From NCBI GenBank assembly GCA_963697705.1, contig CAVOPA010000003.1, positions 806,001 through 870,000 on the forward strand: a stretch of DNA of 64,000 nucleotides, given 5' to 3'. Under the pieces are notes generated by a model. The model was not told the DNA's origin, made no database searches, and saw only the letters and a list, made by a program, of their open reading frames with translations. Source of the DNA: CAVUCH01 sp963697705. Its GTDB lineage: Bacteria; Acidobacteriota; Vicinamibacteria; Vicinamibacterales; JAENWD01. Shown piece by piece: positions 39,190-49,428 of the stretch. Every line of letters begins with the position of its first letter. Positions within the stretch are counted from its first letter, which is position 1. The position numbers were made by a program, and so were the translations under genes.

Positions 39190-40401
39190 TCAGCCGTTCG
39201 TGTCGCACCTTTCAATGGCGAGCGCCATCCCCATCCCCCCGCTCACGCACAACGTGGCCAGGCCCCGGCGGGCCTGGCGGCGGTGCAGTTCGTGGAGCAG
39301 CGTGACGAGGATCCGTGTGCCGGTGCAGCCGATCGGATGTCCGAGCGCAATGGCGCCGCCGTTGACGTTCAGGCGCTCACGATCGATCGGGAGGTCGGCG
39401 AGCACGGCGAGCACCTGCGGGGCGAAGGCTTCGTTCAGCTCCACCAGATCGAAGTCGTCGAGCGTGAGCTGGAGGCGATCGAGCAGCTTGCGGACTGCGG
39501 GGACCGGCCCGATGCCCATGCGGGCCGGATCGACGCCGACGGTGGCCCAGCCAAGGATCCGCGCGAGGGGACGCAGGCCGTGCTTGCGTATGGCGGCCGC
39601 ACTGGCCACGAGCACGGCGGCACCGCCGTCAGTGATGCCGGACGAGGAACCTGCCGTGATGATGCCGGGCAAGCCCGCCACCTGCGGAAACACCGGCGGC
39701 AGTTTCTTCAGCGCCTCGATCGTCGTCCCTGCCCTCGGATGCTCGTCGGCGGCGATCGTCGTGCCGCTTTTCGGCCCGGGCACGTGGACGGCCGTGATCT
39801 CGGCAGCGAAACGGCCCTCGCGCGTTGCGGCGTCGGCCCGATGCTGACTGAGGAGCGCGTAGTCGTCGGATGCCTCCCGCGTGATGCCATAGTCGCGCGC
39901 GAGCAGCTCCGCCGTCTCACCCATGATCAGCCCTGAAAGGGGGCACTGGAAACCGTCGCGATACATTGCGTCGACGAGTGCGAAGTGCCCCATCTTGTGC
40001 CCCCACCGCGCATCGTCAGCGTCAAGCAGGTAGGGCATGCGGCTCATCGATTCGATGCCGCCCGCGAGCACGACGTCGGCGTCGCCCGCTGCGATCGCCT
40101 GCGCGGCCGAGGCGACGGCCTGCAGGCCCGACGCGCACGCCTGGTTCAGCGTCCACGCGGGCACGCGATCGGCAAGGCCGACATGGCGACCGACCTGCCG
40201 CGCGGGGTTCGGGCCAGACCCCGCCTGACGCGCGTGCCCGATGACGACGAGATCGATCAGCCCGGGATCGATCGCAGCGCGCTCAATCGCTGCGCGCGCG
40301 GCGATGGCGCCGAGCTCCGCAGGATGCACGCTCTTCAAGCCTCCGCCATAGCGCCCGATCGGCGTGCGCGCTCCAGCGACGATGAACGTCTCCGTCATCA
40401 C
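39190..40401 (-). CDS. Acetyl-CoA acetyltransferase (thiolase), second copy
   Basis: The 403-residue protein has the nucleophile cysteine in LNQACASGLQAVASAAQ, GGAIALGHPIGCTGTR and CVSGGMGMAL near the end, all diagnostic of thiolases. MTETFIVAGARTPIGRYGG is a normal N-terminus. It is the first gene of the minus-strand group thiolase, four-helix protein, dehydrogenase, thiolase, hydroxyacyl-CoA dehydrogenase, folE. The group fits acyl-CoA or ketone-body type metabolism, apart from the inserted four-helix gene and folE. Confidence 0.93.
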   Translation of the reverse strand: MMTETFIVAGARTPIGRYGGGLKSVHPAELGAIAARAAIERAAIDPGLIDLVVIGHARQAGSGPNPARQVGRHVGLADRVPAWTLNQACASGLQAVASAAQAIAAGDADVVLAGGIESMSRMPYLLDADDARWGHKMGHFALVDAMYRDGFQCPLSGLIMGETAELLARDYGITREASDDYALLSQHRADAATREGRFAAEITAVHVPGPKSGTTIAADEHPRAGTTIEALKKLPPVFPQVAGLPGIITAGSSSGITDGGAAVLVASAAAIRKHGLRPLARILGWATVGVDPARMGIGPVPAVRKLLDRLQLTLDDFDLVELNEAFAPQVLAVLADLPIDRERLNVNGGAIALGHPIGCTGTRILVTLLHELHRRQARRGLATLCVSGGMGMALAIERCDTNG

Positions 40402-40486
40402 TGAACGATCTTATCCGGTGTCACAGACACCCGACGATGGGTCGTCGGCGATGACGGGTTCGGTCAGCACCCGGCGGCCCGCCGAC

Positions 40487-41923
40487 CTACGGTCCCGCAC
40501 GCCGATACACCCGCATCCGCTCACCGTCGCCCGGCCGGTCCGAGAACCGCACCAGGCGCTCACCGAATGGGCGCAGCGGCAGGTGCGGATTGTCGCCGAG
40601 CCATTCGTTCGTCAGGAGGACTCCCTCAGGCGCAAGCATCGCCGCGATGTTTGCCGTGGCAAGCGCCTGCTCGAAGATGTCGTAGTAGATCAGCACGTTG
40701 GTGGCGACCACCACGTCGAAGCGCTCGCCCGGCGGGAGATCCAGGCGCTGGTAGACGATGTCGAGGTCGAGCGCAGTCAAGAGACGAGGGACGTCGGCGG
40801 AGAGCCGGACGGCTCGGCGTTCGAGCGTGCCGGCGTTGTTGGGGGGCGCCAGGGGATGAGCCGCGGCGCCGACCCGTGTGCCCACAGCCTGCCACCAGGC
40901 GCGCGCCTCCGGCGTCCACGGCACGGCCGGATCGAGCGTGAGCTGCAGGTCGTACGGTCTGGCTTTCGGAGAATCGACGAGCCGACGCAGGTGCTGATTG
41001 ACGCGAGGGCTGACGTCGAAGGTCGTGAGGCGAAGGTCTCGTGAGGCGACGCCGAGGGTCGCGAGCGAATCGATCACGGCGAACGGCTGGAAGGTCTGCG
41101 GCGGGTAGTAATCCTGTCCCTCGGCCTTGTCGATGAAGTCGAGGCCAGGACCAATCACCGCGATGCGCCGCACGCCGCTCGCAGGCAGGATACTCCTGGC
41201 TTGCAGATCCGCGAGGGCGCCGTGGACTGCAAATGCGATCGGCCACGATGTGTCGGACGCCAGCGCGCGCGACGCAAAGAGGTGCGCCCGCCGCGCGATG
41301 TCCGCGCGTTCCCCGCCCGACTCCCCTGCCGCGAGCGCGGCGCCGAGTTCCCGGCTCTCGCGCGTGACCCGCGCGAAGTTTGCGAGCAGGTAGGCGCGCG
41401 CGCGAGTCGCGCCGGCCGGCGTTTCCACGGGCAGGCCGAGGCGATCGAACGTCGCGCGCACCCACGCCAGCCGTTCGTCACCCGCCGGAGTTCCGGCCGC
41501 AGTGACCAGGTCGGAGACGCGCGCGTGGATCGCGCCGCCAACCACGCGCTCGACTCCCGCCGTTCCCGTTCCGTCGGCCGCCGCGCGCGCAGTCGCATCG
41601 GCAATGAACGCGACCGTGATCCGTGGCGCCGTGGTGAAGCTCGTGCCGTAGACGAGCAGATACGCGAGCGCGTCTTCTTCGGCGCGGAGGACGCGGCCGC
41701 GAACGGCGGCGTCGCGCGCCCTCACCCAAGCGGTCCACCGCGCCGCGCCCTCCGTGTCGGACGGCAGGTCTGCTGGCGCGTGCTCGGCCACCGCGGGGAG
41801 CACGGAGGCGATCTCGCCGCGGAACACGAAGCGGACGCGAGATCCGTCGGCGGCGGCGAGCCCGAGCGCGAGAGCGCCGAGGGGGAGCCACACGAGAAAC
41901 GGGGTGCGGCGGAACGGAGGCAC
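40487..41923 (-). CDS. Membrane-anchored protein with CheR-like methyltransferase domain
   Basis: GTG 41923 gives 478 residues; the longer frame runs into repeat DNA. An N-terminal anchor (FLVWLPLGALALGLAAADG) precedes about 200 residues of unknown helical sequence. The C-terminal half resembles a class I SAM-dependent methyltransferase: IAVIGPGLDFIDKAEG near the binding loop and VVVATNVLIYYDIFEQALA, similar to the CheR-type segment. The fold should methylate a carboxylate or small molecule, but the membrane anchor is unusual for CheR and no chemotaxis gene is nearby. Substrate unknown. Confidence 0.65.
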   Translation of the reverse strand: MPPFRRTPFLVWLPLGALALGLAAADGSRVRFVFRGEIASVLPAVAEHAPADLPSDTEGAARWTAWVRARDAAVRGRVLRAEEDALAYLLVYGTSFTTAPRITVAFIADATARAAADGTGTAGVERVVGGAIHARVSDLVTAAGTPAGDERLAWVRATFDRLGLPVETPAGATRARAYLLANFARVTRESRELGAALAAGESGGERADIARRAHLFASRALASDTSWPIAFAVHGALADLQARSILPASGVRRIAVIGPGLDFIDKAEGQDYYPPQTFQPFAVIDSLATLGVASRDLRLTTFDVSPRVNQHLRRLVDSPKARPYDLQLTLDPAVPWTPEARAWWQAVGTRVGAAAHPLAPPNNAGTLERRAVRLSADVPRLLTALDLDIVYQRLDLPPGERFDVVVATNVLIYYDIFEQALATANIAAMLAPEGVLLTNEWLGDNPHLPLRPFGERLVRFSDRPGDGERMRVYRRAGP

Positions 41924-41969
41924 GCGCCGAGTGTAGCAGCGGGAGTACGCGACGGCGGGCCACCGGAAG

Positions 41970-42060
41970 GGGGCACTAACTTGGGCACTGGCCTGCCTAA
42001 AGGCAGGCACTACACGGGATCCACCTGCGCGAAAGGCGGGCACTACACGGGACTACGTGG
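41970..42060. repeat. Hairpin and direct repeats, REP-like
   Basis: GCCTGCCTAAAGGCAGGC (41991-42008) is a perfect hairpin. GGCACTACACGGGA is repeated at 42006-42019 and 42039-42052, with partial GGGCACTA copies upstream at about 41971. The pattern resembles the GTGGGGCAGGCC palindrome at 15440-15541. Confidence 0.65.
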
Positions 42061-42129
42061 GATGGTGCGCGGCGGCGACAGGCCGTGGCCCCTCCTGGGC
42101 GGTCCAGAAGAGGCCACGGTTAGGCCGGT

Positions 42130-45100
42130 CTAGAACTCGAACTTCAGACCGAGCTGCACTCGGCGCATGTCGGGCGCGAAAGGCGTACGAATGCCCTTGT
42201 AGCCGTAGATTGCATCGAAGCTGCTGATGTCGGCATTACCGCTGTCCACGAACATGTTCGGCATGGTTCAGCAGGTTGTATGCCTCGAAGCGGAACTGAA
42301 CGGCATAATGGTCGTTGAACCGGATACGCTTGCTGAGCGTCGCGTCGACGTTCCACCATCCCGGACCGCGAAACGCGTCGCGCTTCGTCATGTCGGATGG
42401 ATACGGGCCGTAGTCGCTCGTCCCCTGCACCGGGTGCACATACCCGCCGGCGAACGGAACAACCGGTGTGAGGTCGAGGAGCTTGAACTGGTTCGGGTCT
42501 CCCGTGGCCGCCCCGCCCGTCGCGCTCCGGCTGATGCCGACGGGATCCTCCATGCGCATGCAGAGCACGAGGCCGTTCGTGCAGTCGAAGATCGAGAACG
42601 AATAGCCCGTCCTCGCGTTGAACAGGAACGCCATCTGCCAGTCGCCGAACAAGGCCCGCTTGACCCCGTAACCATCGTTGAAGAACGGCAGCTGCCAGAT
42701 CCCGCTGAACGCGACGCGGTGCCGCACGTCGAACTCGGCGTATCCGTAGTCGAGCATCGGGTCGAATGCGTCGAGGTAACCCAGGTTGAAGTTGTTGCCC
42801 GCGATGTTGTCGCTGAACGTGCTGCTCAGGTTGTCCTTCGCCTTCCCGTAACGTGTACGAGCCGTTGAACTGCAGGCCCGTGTTCGCCACGCGACGGCTT
42901 TCGAGCGAGAACTGCACGCCGTGGTACTGCGAACGGCCGCGGTTGCCGCGCGTGTTGAACGCCGTGTACTGCGTATTCGGACGCGCGGTTGCGCCGCCAG
43001 CTCCCAGGTAGACGAGCGCGGCACCGGGCTTGTTCGGGTCGGCCAGATCGTACAGCTTCCGCCCGAGCGACCCGGAGTACTCGACCTTCGCGACGAGGTT
43101 CGCAGCCACCTCGTGCTGGTACGACAGGCCGTAGAAGTGCGAGTAGGCCGTCTCGATGTTCTGGTCCACGTGCCTGACGCTGCCGCGCGGGATGGTCTTC
43201 GTCACACCGGCCACACCGCCGAACGGACCGGCCGAGTCTACGAAGATCGGCATCGTCGGAACGTCCGTCGGGGCGTCGATGGAGGCGACCAGATACTGGG
43301 GCGGGTTGAACAGCACGTTGTAGGTGACGTTGCCGAAGTTGCGCTCGTACGACATGCCGTACCCGCCGCGGACGCTCGTCTTGCCGTCCCCGCGGACGTC
43401 CCACGCAAAGCCGACGCGTGGCGCCCAGTTGTTCTTGTCGGGCTTCCACAATTTACCGATCGGGCTCTCGTTACTCGGGAGCACATGTCCGTGCGCGAGG
43501 TTCTGGACCAACTCCGCCGGGCTGCTCGTGTTCACCGACGCGTTCGGGTCGCCGTAATAGAAGTTCGAATCGTACTTCGGGTCGCTCTTCGTCTGCGGTC
43601 CGTAGTACTCGTAGCGCATACCCAGGTTGATGGTCAGGCGGTTCCCGAGCGCCAGTTGTCGTTTGCGTACAGCGCGAACTCGTTGTAGCGGTTGTTGCTG
43701 AAGAAGCTCGGGAGCGGGACCGGGGTCGTGTAAGTCCCACCTGGGAAGCCGCCAGGATTGATCGCCGTCTGGAAGCGCGCGAGCCGGCCCAGAACGAAGT
43801 TGTCCAGGGACGGCAGCTGCAGCCGCAGTCAGGTTCAGCGCCTCGACGGAGTTCGCGTAGGCGCCGAACGTCCGCTCGTCCTTGATGTGCACGTAGGAGC
43901 CGCCGAACCGGAAATCGTGCTTGCCCTTGATCCAGGTCTGGTCCTGATACAGCTGGAACAGCTGCTGCGGGCCTCCAAACGGAATGGCGCTTCCCGGGCT
44001 CCAGGGCAGGTAGCCGGGGAATGCGATGCGGTACCTCTGTAGGCGCACCGGCGTCGTCGGGTTCATGTAGAGCGTCGGCTGCGGGTCACCGTTCAAGCGG
44101 CTGATCTTCCATCAGACGATTCCAGACCACCTTGCTCTGCGCGGTGAACGTGGGCGAGAAGACATGCGTGAACGAGCCGAGGAGGTTGTGGTTCTTGTTC
44201 AGATACCCCGTTTCGAACCCGTCGTACGGACTGGAGGCGTTCGTGCCTGGCTCTGCTTCCTGGTTCTGGTACGCATACCGCACGTACAGCTGCGTGTTCG
44301 GGCCCATGCTGTAGTCGACTCGATTCACCCACTGATAGTTGTCCTGCGGGTCGCCGCCGCCGGCGTCGATCGGCAGGCTCTTCTCGACGCGTCCGAACAC
44401 CGGGAGGTCCGCAGGCAGACTGTTGAAAGCTCCGGCATCGGCGCCCACGATCCCCGTCACGTCGGCGCGGGTCAGCGTCGGACCGTTGATGTTGGCTCCC
44501 CCGTACGCGTTGAAGAACGCCTGGGTCTCGGGTGCGGAAGCCGAGAGGAACTGAGGCGTCGGTACCCAGGAGATCTCCGTGTCCGCGCTGCGCACGCGGA
44601 TGTACTCGAGGCTCGAGAAGAAGTGCAGCTTGTCTTTCACCACCGGGCCGCCGATGCTGAAGCCGGTCTGATCGCGGCGGTACTTCCCCTTGTCGATGTC
44701 GTTCGACGTGTTGTCGTAGGAGTTGGCCGTCAGCTTCTCGTTTCGGAAGAACTCGTAGGCCGTGCCGCGGAACGTGTTCGTGCCCGACTTGGTGGCTACG
44801 TTGACGATGCCGCCGGTGGCGCGGCCGTACTGCGCCGAGAAGTTGTTGGTGATGACGCTGAACTCCTGAACGGAGTCGAGCGGCACGTCCTGGCCGACGG
44901 TCGCGTCGAACTCGTTGTTGTTGGCCGAACCGTCGAGCAGGATGTTCGTGCTGGCCGAACGGGCGCCGTTGATCGAGTATCCGGTGCCGCGGTCCGACGC
45001 GAGGTCGCGCGACACGTTGCCCGAGACGCCGACCAGGTCGTAGACGTTTCGCGTGAGGGTCGGCAGCTCGCGGATCTGCGACTCCGATATCGTCGTGGCC

Positions 45101-45518
45101 TGCTCCGCGTTCACCACGTTGACGGTCGGCGTCTCAGACACGACCTGGATCGTCTCCGACGTGCCTGCCAGGCCCGAGCTTCGGGTTGAACTCCATGGCG
45201 CCGCCCACCGGCACGATGACCTTGCCCGGAGTTCTTCGCAAAACCGGCGAGCTCGGCAGAAATTTCATACGTGCCGGGCTGCAGGTTCGTGAAAACGAAA
45301 CGGCCGTTCGAGTCGGTCACGGCCGAGCGCGAGACCCCCGTGCCGACGTTGGTCGCGGTGATCGTCGCACCGGGCAAGACACCGCCCTGTTCGTCCATGG
45401 CCGTGCCGCTGATGCGGCCGGTCTCGGTCTGCCCGAGTGCCAGCGCCGGCACGAGCAGCACCACGGCCAGCAGCATCCAGAATGCGCGGCACAACGTCCA
45501 CGGCCTTCTCGATCTCAT
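42130..45518 (-). pseudogene. Oar-like TonB-dependent receptor, about six frameshifts
   Basis: Read in order the pieces give a signal peptide (MLLAVVLLVPALALGQ), a carboxypeptidase-regulatory domain (TGRISGTAMDEQGGVLPGAT), a plug (SINGARSASTNILLDGSANN, ATKSGTNTFRGTAYEFFRNE), a beta-barrel and a C-terminal RRVQLGLKFEF with a TAG at 42130-42132. Frame changes lie near 45236, 44100, 43835, 43690, 42845 and 42260. Between them there are long uninterrupted, well-conserved stretches, for example 44086-45141. The family makes large outer-membrane receptors, often for polysaccharide uptake. Divergent from the next receptor across a 493-base spacer. Broken as assembled. Confidence 0.8.
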
Positions 45519-46011
45519 TGCAAGCCTCCCTCTGGGATGAAATACGGTTCGGGATTGAGCGCGTCAGCACCGAGTCCAAGGCGTGGGAACGAACCCGGGC
45601 GCGCACGACGCAACGTGTATACCAATGAGGTAAAAGTGCCGCAGCGCAGAAATTCCTAGCAAAACGTGGCAATCATGGCAACCCTGCCGCTGCGCCTCCT
45701 TCCAGCTCCGATGCCGATCCGGATCGTTGGACGCCCGATAAGGCTCGATTCGACTTCCTGAACTTACGGGGACGAACGGCGGCCCATCACAGCATCCGCG
45801 CATGACGGTTCACGTCAGGTTTTACACCATTCGTCCCTGGAATGGCGTCGTTCATCACAGCGCAAGCTAAACCATTCATCCCTCAGGACTTACGGTACAT
45901 CACGTGCTCTAGACTCCACCGCAACGCACTGAGCTGGTGCGGGCGGCCGTCCTCGGGATACCGGCGTTGCCGACGACCGATGCCGCACCCATGCAAGGGG
46001 AGAAAGAACTG
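45519..46011. other. Divergent spacer between two receptors
   Basis: Nearly 500 bases with no coding sequence. It is AT-richer from 45640 and holds the three copies of a CCATTCGTCCCT-like motif listed separately, so it probably contains regulated promoters. Confidence 0.5.
45762..45889. promoter_or_regulatory. Three copies of a CCRTTCRTCCC motif, candidate operator
   Basis: CCATTCGTCCCTGGAATG (45827-45844) and CCATTCATCCCTCAGGAC (45872-45889) are direct copies 45 bases apart. CCGTTCGTCCCCGTAAGT lies inverted at 45762-45779. They sit 120-250 bases upstream of the receptor gene at 46012 in a divergent spacer, a usual place for regulator binding sites. Confidence 0.45.
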
Positions 46012-48945
46012 ATGAAATCTCGAATTCTAGCCTTCGTCGCGGCCCTGATGGTCGCGAACGCTGGCTACGGATGGGCCCAGGAAACCACAGGGTCCATCGC
46101 CGGCCGTGTGTCCGACCCGCAAGGGCTGGCGGTGCCCGGCGCCACGGTGACAGTCACCGGCGCGCGGGGAGCGCAGACCTTCACCGCGGACGCGGAGGGA
46201 CGTTTCAACGCTCCGTTCCTTACGCCTGGCACCTACACGGTTCGGGCAGAGCTGCAGGGCTTCAAGGCGACCGAGCAGAAGGACGTGGTCGTGCGCCTCG
46301 GGCAGCGCGTCGATCTGCCGATCACCATGGCAGTGGGTGGCCTCACCGAAACGGTTGAAGTCACCGGAGGATCGCCGACGATAGACACCTCGACGACGAC
46401 CGTCGGAGCGGTGATCAACTCTGACCTGTTGCAGCGCGTGCCGATCGGCCGGCGCTTCAGCGACGCACTCTACATCGCGCCTGGCGTGACTGACAGCGGC
46501 GCGGGCGCAGCCAACCCGTCCGTCGCCGGAGGCAGCGGCCTCGAGAACCAGTACGTCGTCGACGGCGTGAACATCACGAACACCGGCTACGGTGCGCTTG
46601 GCTCGTACTCCATCTACCACGGGTCGCTCGGCAATGGCGTCACCTACGACTTCGTGAACGAGATCCAGGTCAAGACCGCGGGCTACGAGGCCGAGTACGG
46701 GCAGTCCACGGGCGGTGTCGTGAACGTGCTCACCAAGAGCGGCAGCAACAGCCTGCGCGGCAGCGTGTTCGGCTACGCGCGGCCCTCGGCGCTCGAAGGC
46801 GAGTTCAAGCAGATCCAGACGGAGAACGGCTCCATCAACACGTCCGGCACGCAGACGAGCGACGCCGGGTTCACGGTCGGCGGCCCGGTGCTGCGCGACA
46901 GGATCTTCTTCTTCGGCGCGTACAACCCATCGTGGGAGACGCGCACGATCACCGCGCCGGCCGGCTTCCCGCTCGAGAGCCTCGGTGAGGTCGATCGCAA
47001 GCGGCACATCAACTCGTACTCCGCCAAGGGGAGCGCGCAGCTCGGGAACGGTCACCGCGTCGACGCGTCGTTTTTCGGTGACCCGGCAAAGGGCGACATG
47101 GGACCACAGCGGCTGTCGTCGCTCGTCCGCACCGATACATCGGCGTTCAGCTCACTCGAGTACGGCGGTCACAACCAGACGCTGAAGTACGACGGTGTCA
47201 TCCGTCCGAGCTGGCTCGTCGAAGCGACGTGTCTCGCGCGCGAAGAACAACCTGCAGGAGTTTCCGTCGGTCAACTCGTTCCAGATTCAGGACACCACCG
47301 TGGTGCCCAACATCGTGAGCGGCGGCATCGGGTTCTACGAGGCGGGCAACGAGGGCATCAACCTGCAGTACCAGGCCAAGTCCACACACATCTTCGGCGG
47401 ACACCAGATCCGGTACGGGGTGCTCTACGAGGACATCGAGTACAACAACATCAACCAGTACACGGGCCCGACCTTCACGCTGTCGGACGGGCAGCAGACG
47501 GCGACCGGAGCGAGCGTCCGCGTGCTGAGCGACCCCAATGTCGGGAAGATCTACCGCGCGATTCGGGCAAACCTGAACACGGACCGCTCGACGACGCAGC
47601 AGTACACCAGCTTCTTCGCGCAGGACACGTGGCGGGTGGGCAACCGGCTCACGATTCGACCGGGCATCCGCTACGAGCAGCAGAAGCTGGTCGGAACGCT
47701 TGACGGACTTCAAGTGGAGCGGCAACTGGGCGCCACGCATCGGCGCCACCTATGACGTGCTCGGGAACGGCCGCTCGAAGCTGTATGCGAACTGGGGCCG
47801 CTTCTTCGCCAAGGTGCCGAACGATCTCGCGGCCCGTGCGCTGTCGGCCGACGCGGGCGTGACGCGCGCGGACTACTACGACGCCGCGCTGACGCAGCCG
47901 ATTCCCGAGGGTGTGCCCGCCGGGCCCAACCTCGAGACGCGACACCTGAACTTCGCCGGGCTCTCGCCGTCGGATTTCGATCCGGACGCCAAGTCCACCT
48001 ACCTGGACGAGACGCTGGTCGGGTTCGAGTTCGAGCCGTTCACGAACCTGAACGTCGGCGCGCGGTGGGTCCACCGCCGGTTCGGGCGGATTCTCGAGGA
48101 CGTGGGCACCGTGCCGATGGTCGGGTTCTTCCTCCCGGACAGCGGGGCGGACAGCGTCGAGTACTTCATCACCAACCCAGGACCGAAGACGCCTGTCGTT
48201 CCGATTCCCGGCTTCGACATCAGCTTCGAAAACGCGATCCACGACTACGACGCCGTAGAACTGACAGCAGACAAGCGGTTCGGCAACAACTGGGGCCTGC
48301 AGGCGTCCTACCGCTGGTCGCGGCTGTATGGCACGTTCGAGGGCTTCTTCAGGAACGACAACGGCCAGTCGGACCCGGCGATCACCTCGCTGTTCGACTT
48401 CCCGACCAACGACCCGAGCTACGCCGCGATCGGCGTGCCGGAGTTCGGCTTCCGCGGCGATATCCGGTATCTGGGGTCGGCCGGCGCCGGTCCGCTCCCG
48501 ACCGATCGGCCGCACCAGGTCAAGGTGTACGGCAACTACTCGATGAACTGGGGCCTCAACCTGGGCGCGGGCGTGACAGCTCGGTTCCGGGATACCGCTC
48601 ACGGCCCTCGCCGCGAACCCGTACTACGAGAACGAGGGCGAGATTCCGGAAGGGCCTCGCGGCTCGGGCGTCCAGACGGCGGACGGGTTCAAGACGCGGA
48701 CGCCGTTCACCTACGACGTCAACCTGCACACCGACTATGCGGTCAAGATGGGCGGGACGCGGAGGGTCGTGCTCCTGGCCGACATGTTCAACCTGTTCAA
48801 CGTGAGGCGCGCGACGGGCTACGATCAGGACACGGAGTCCTCGTTCGGTGCGCTGAACCCCGATTACGGGCAGCCGGTGATCGCCCGGGTGCCGCAGTTC
48901 CAGACGCCGTTCCAGCTGCGGTTGGGCGCGCGGTTCGAGTTCTAG
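46012..48945 (+). pseudogene. Oar-like TonB-dependent receptor, three frameshifts
   Basis: ATG 46012 has GGAGAAAG just upstream (45999-46006). The product begins MKSRILAFVAALMVANAGYG, then a carboxypeptidase-regulatory domain (GSIAGRVSDPQGLAVPGATV), plug (VDGVNITNTGYGALGSYSIY, VNVLTKSGSNSLRGSVFGYA) and beta-barrel ending LRLGARFEF. Frame changes occur near 47230, 47700 and 48590, each recovering the expected sequence one base over (RAKNNLQEFPSVNSFQIQD; DFKWSGNWAPRIGATYDVLG; LAANPYYENEGEIPEG). Restored length is about 975 residues, typical of the family. It lies upstream of an intact relative in the same direction. Confidence 0.8.
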
Positions 48946-48955
48946 CAGACAACAC

Positions 48956-48991
48956 GAAGAGGGCGAGCGGGAAGACCCGCCCGCCCTCTTC
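48956..48991 (+). terminator. Hairpin terminator after receptor
   Basis: GAAGAGGGC-GA-GCGGG pairs with CCCGC-CC-GCCCTCTTC around an AAGA loop, 10 bases after the receptor stop. The long GC stem fits a terminator although no T tract follows. Confidence 0.6.
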
Positions 48992-49081
48992 GATTCGCAA
49001 CCGGGGTCCCCGGGCGCCGTTTGGGTCCGGGTGCCTGAACAGGCCCGCCCCACTCGCTCGGGCCCCACGGACCTCCGGCCC

Positions 49082-49160
49082 CGACCTCCCGCCTCCAGCC
49101 TCCAGCCTCCAGCCCTCCAAGCCCCTCAGCCCTCAGCCTTGGTTGGCCTTAGCCGATAGT
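49082..49160. repeat. Heptad arrays CTCCAGC and TCAGCCC
   Basis: CCTCCAG is repeated three to four times (49087-49115), followed by CTCAGCCCTCAGCCTT-type heptads (49118-49158). The second word is the same family as at 35942-36070 and 52583-52693. Confidence 0.65.
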
Positions 49161-49428
49161 CTGCTTACCACCCGTCTCACATCACGACGTAGCAGGGTCC
49201 AGTGGACATACCTCTGTGACGAGCTGCATTCAACTTCTTGGATGGCGATCCAGCCGATCCGCAAATTGTCACGGATCCGCACTGTTCACCACGGGGATAT
49301 CGCCTTTCGTCACATCAAGTTAGAGTTTCGTCCCCGATTGGCACGGAGCTTCCTTATTGCTGCGTATCCAGGTGCCCACCCGTTTTTGCCTGGGCTCGTT
49401 TATTTGAACCCCTAGAGGAGGATGGAAG
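49161..49428. other. Leader region of the intact receptor
   Basis: About 270 bases without a gene. Only the ribosome binding site (GAGGAGG, 49415-49421, seven bases before ATG 49429) is clear. A promoter is expected here but not identified. Confidence 0.4.
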
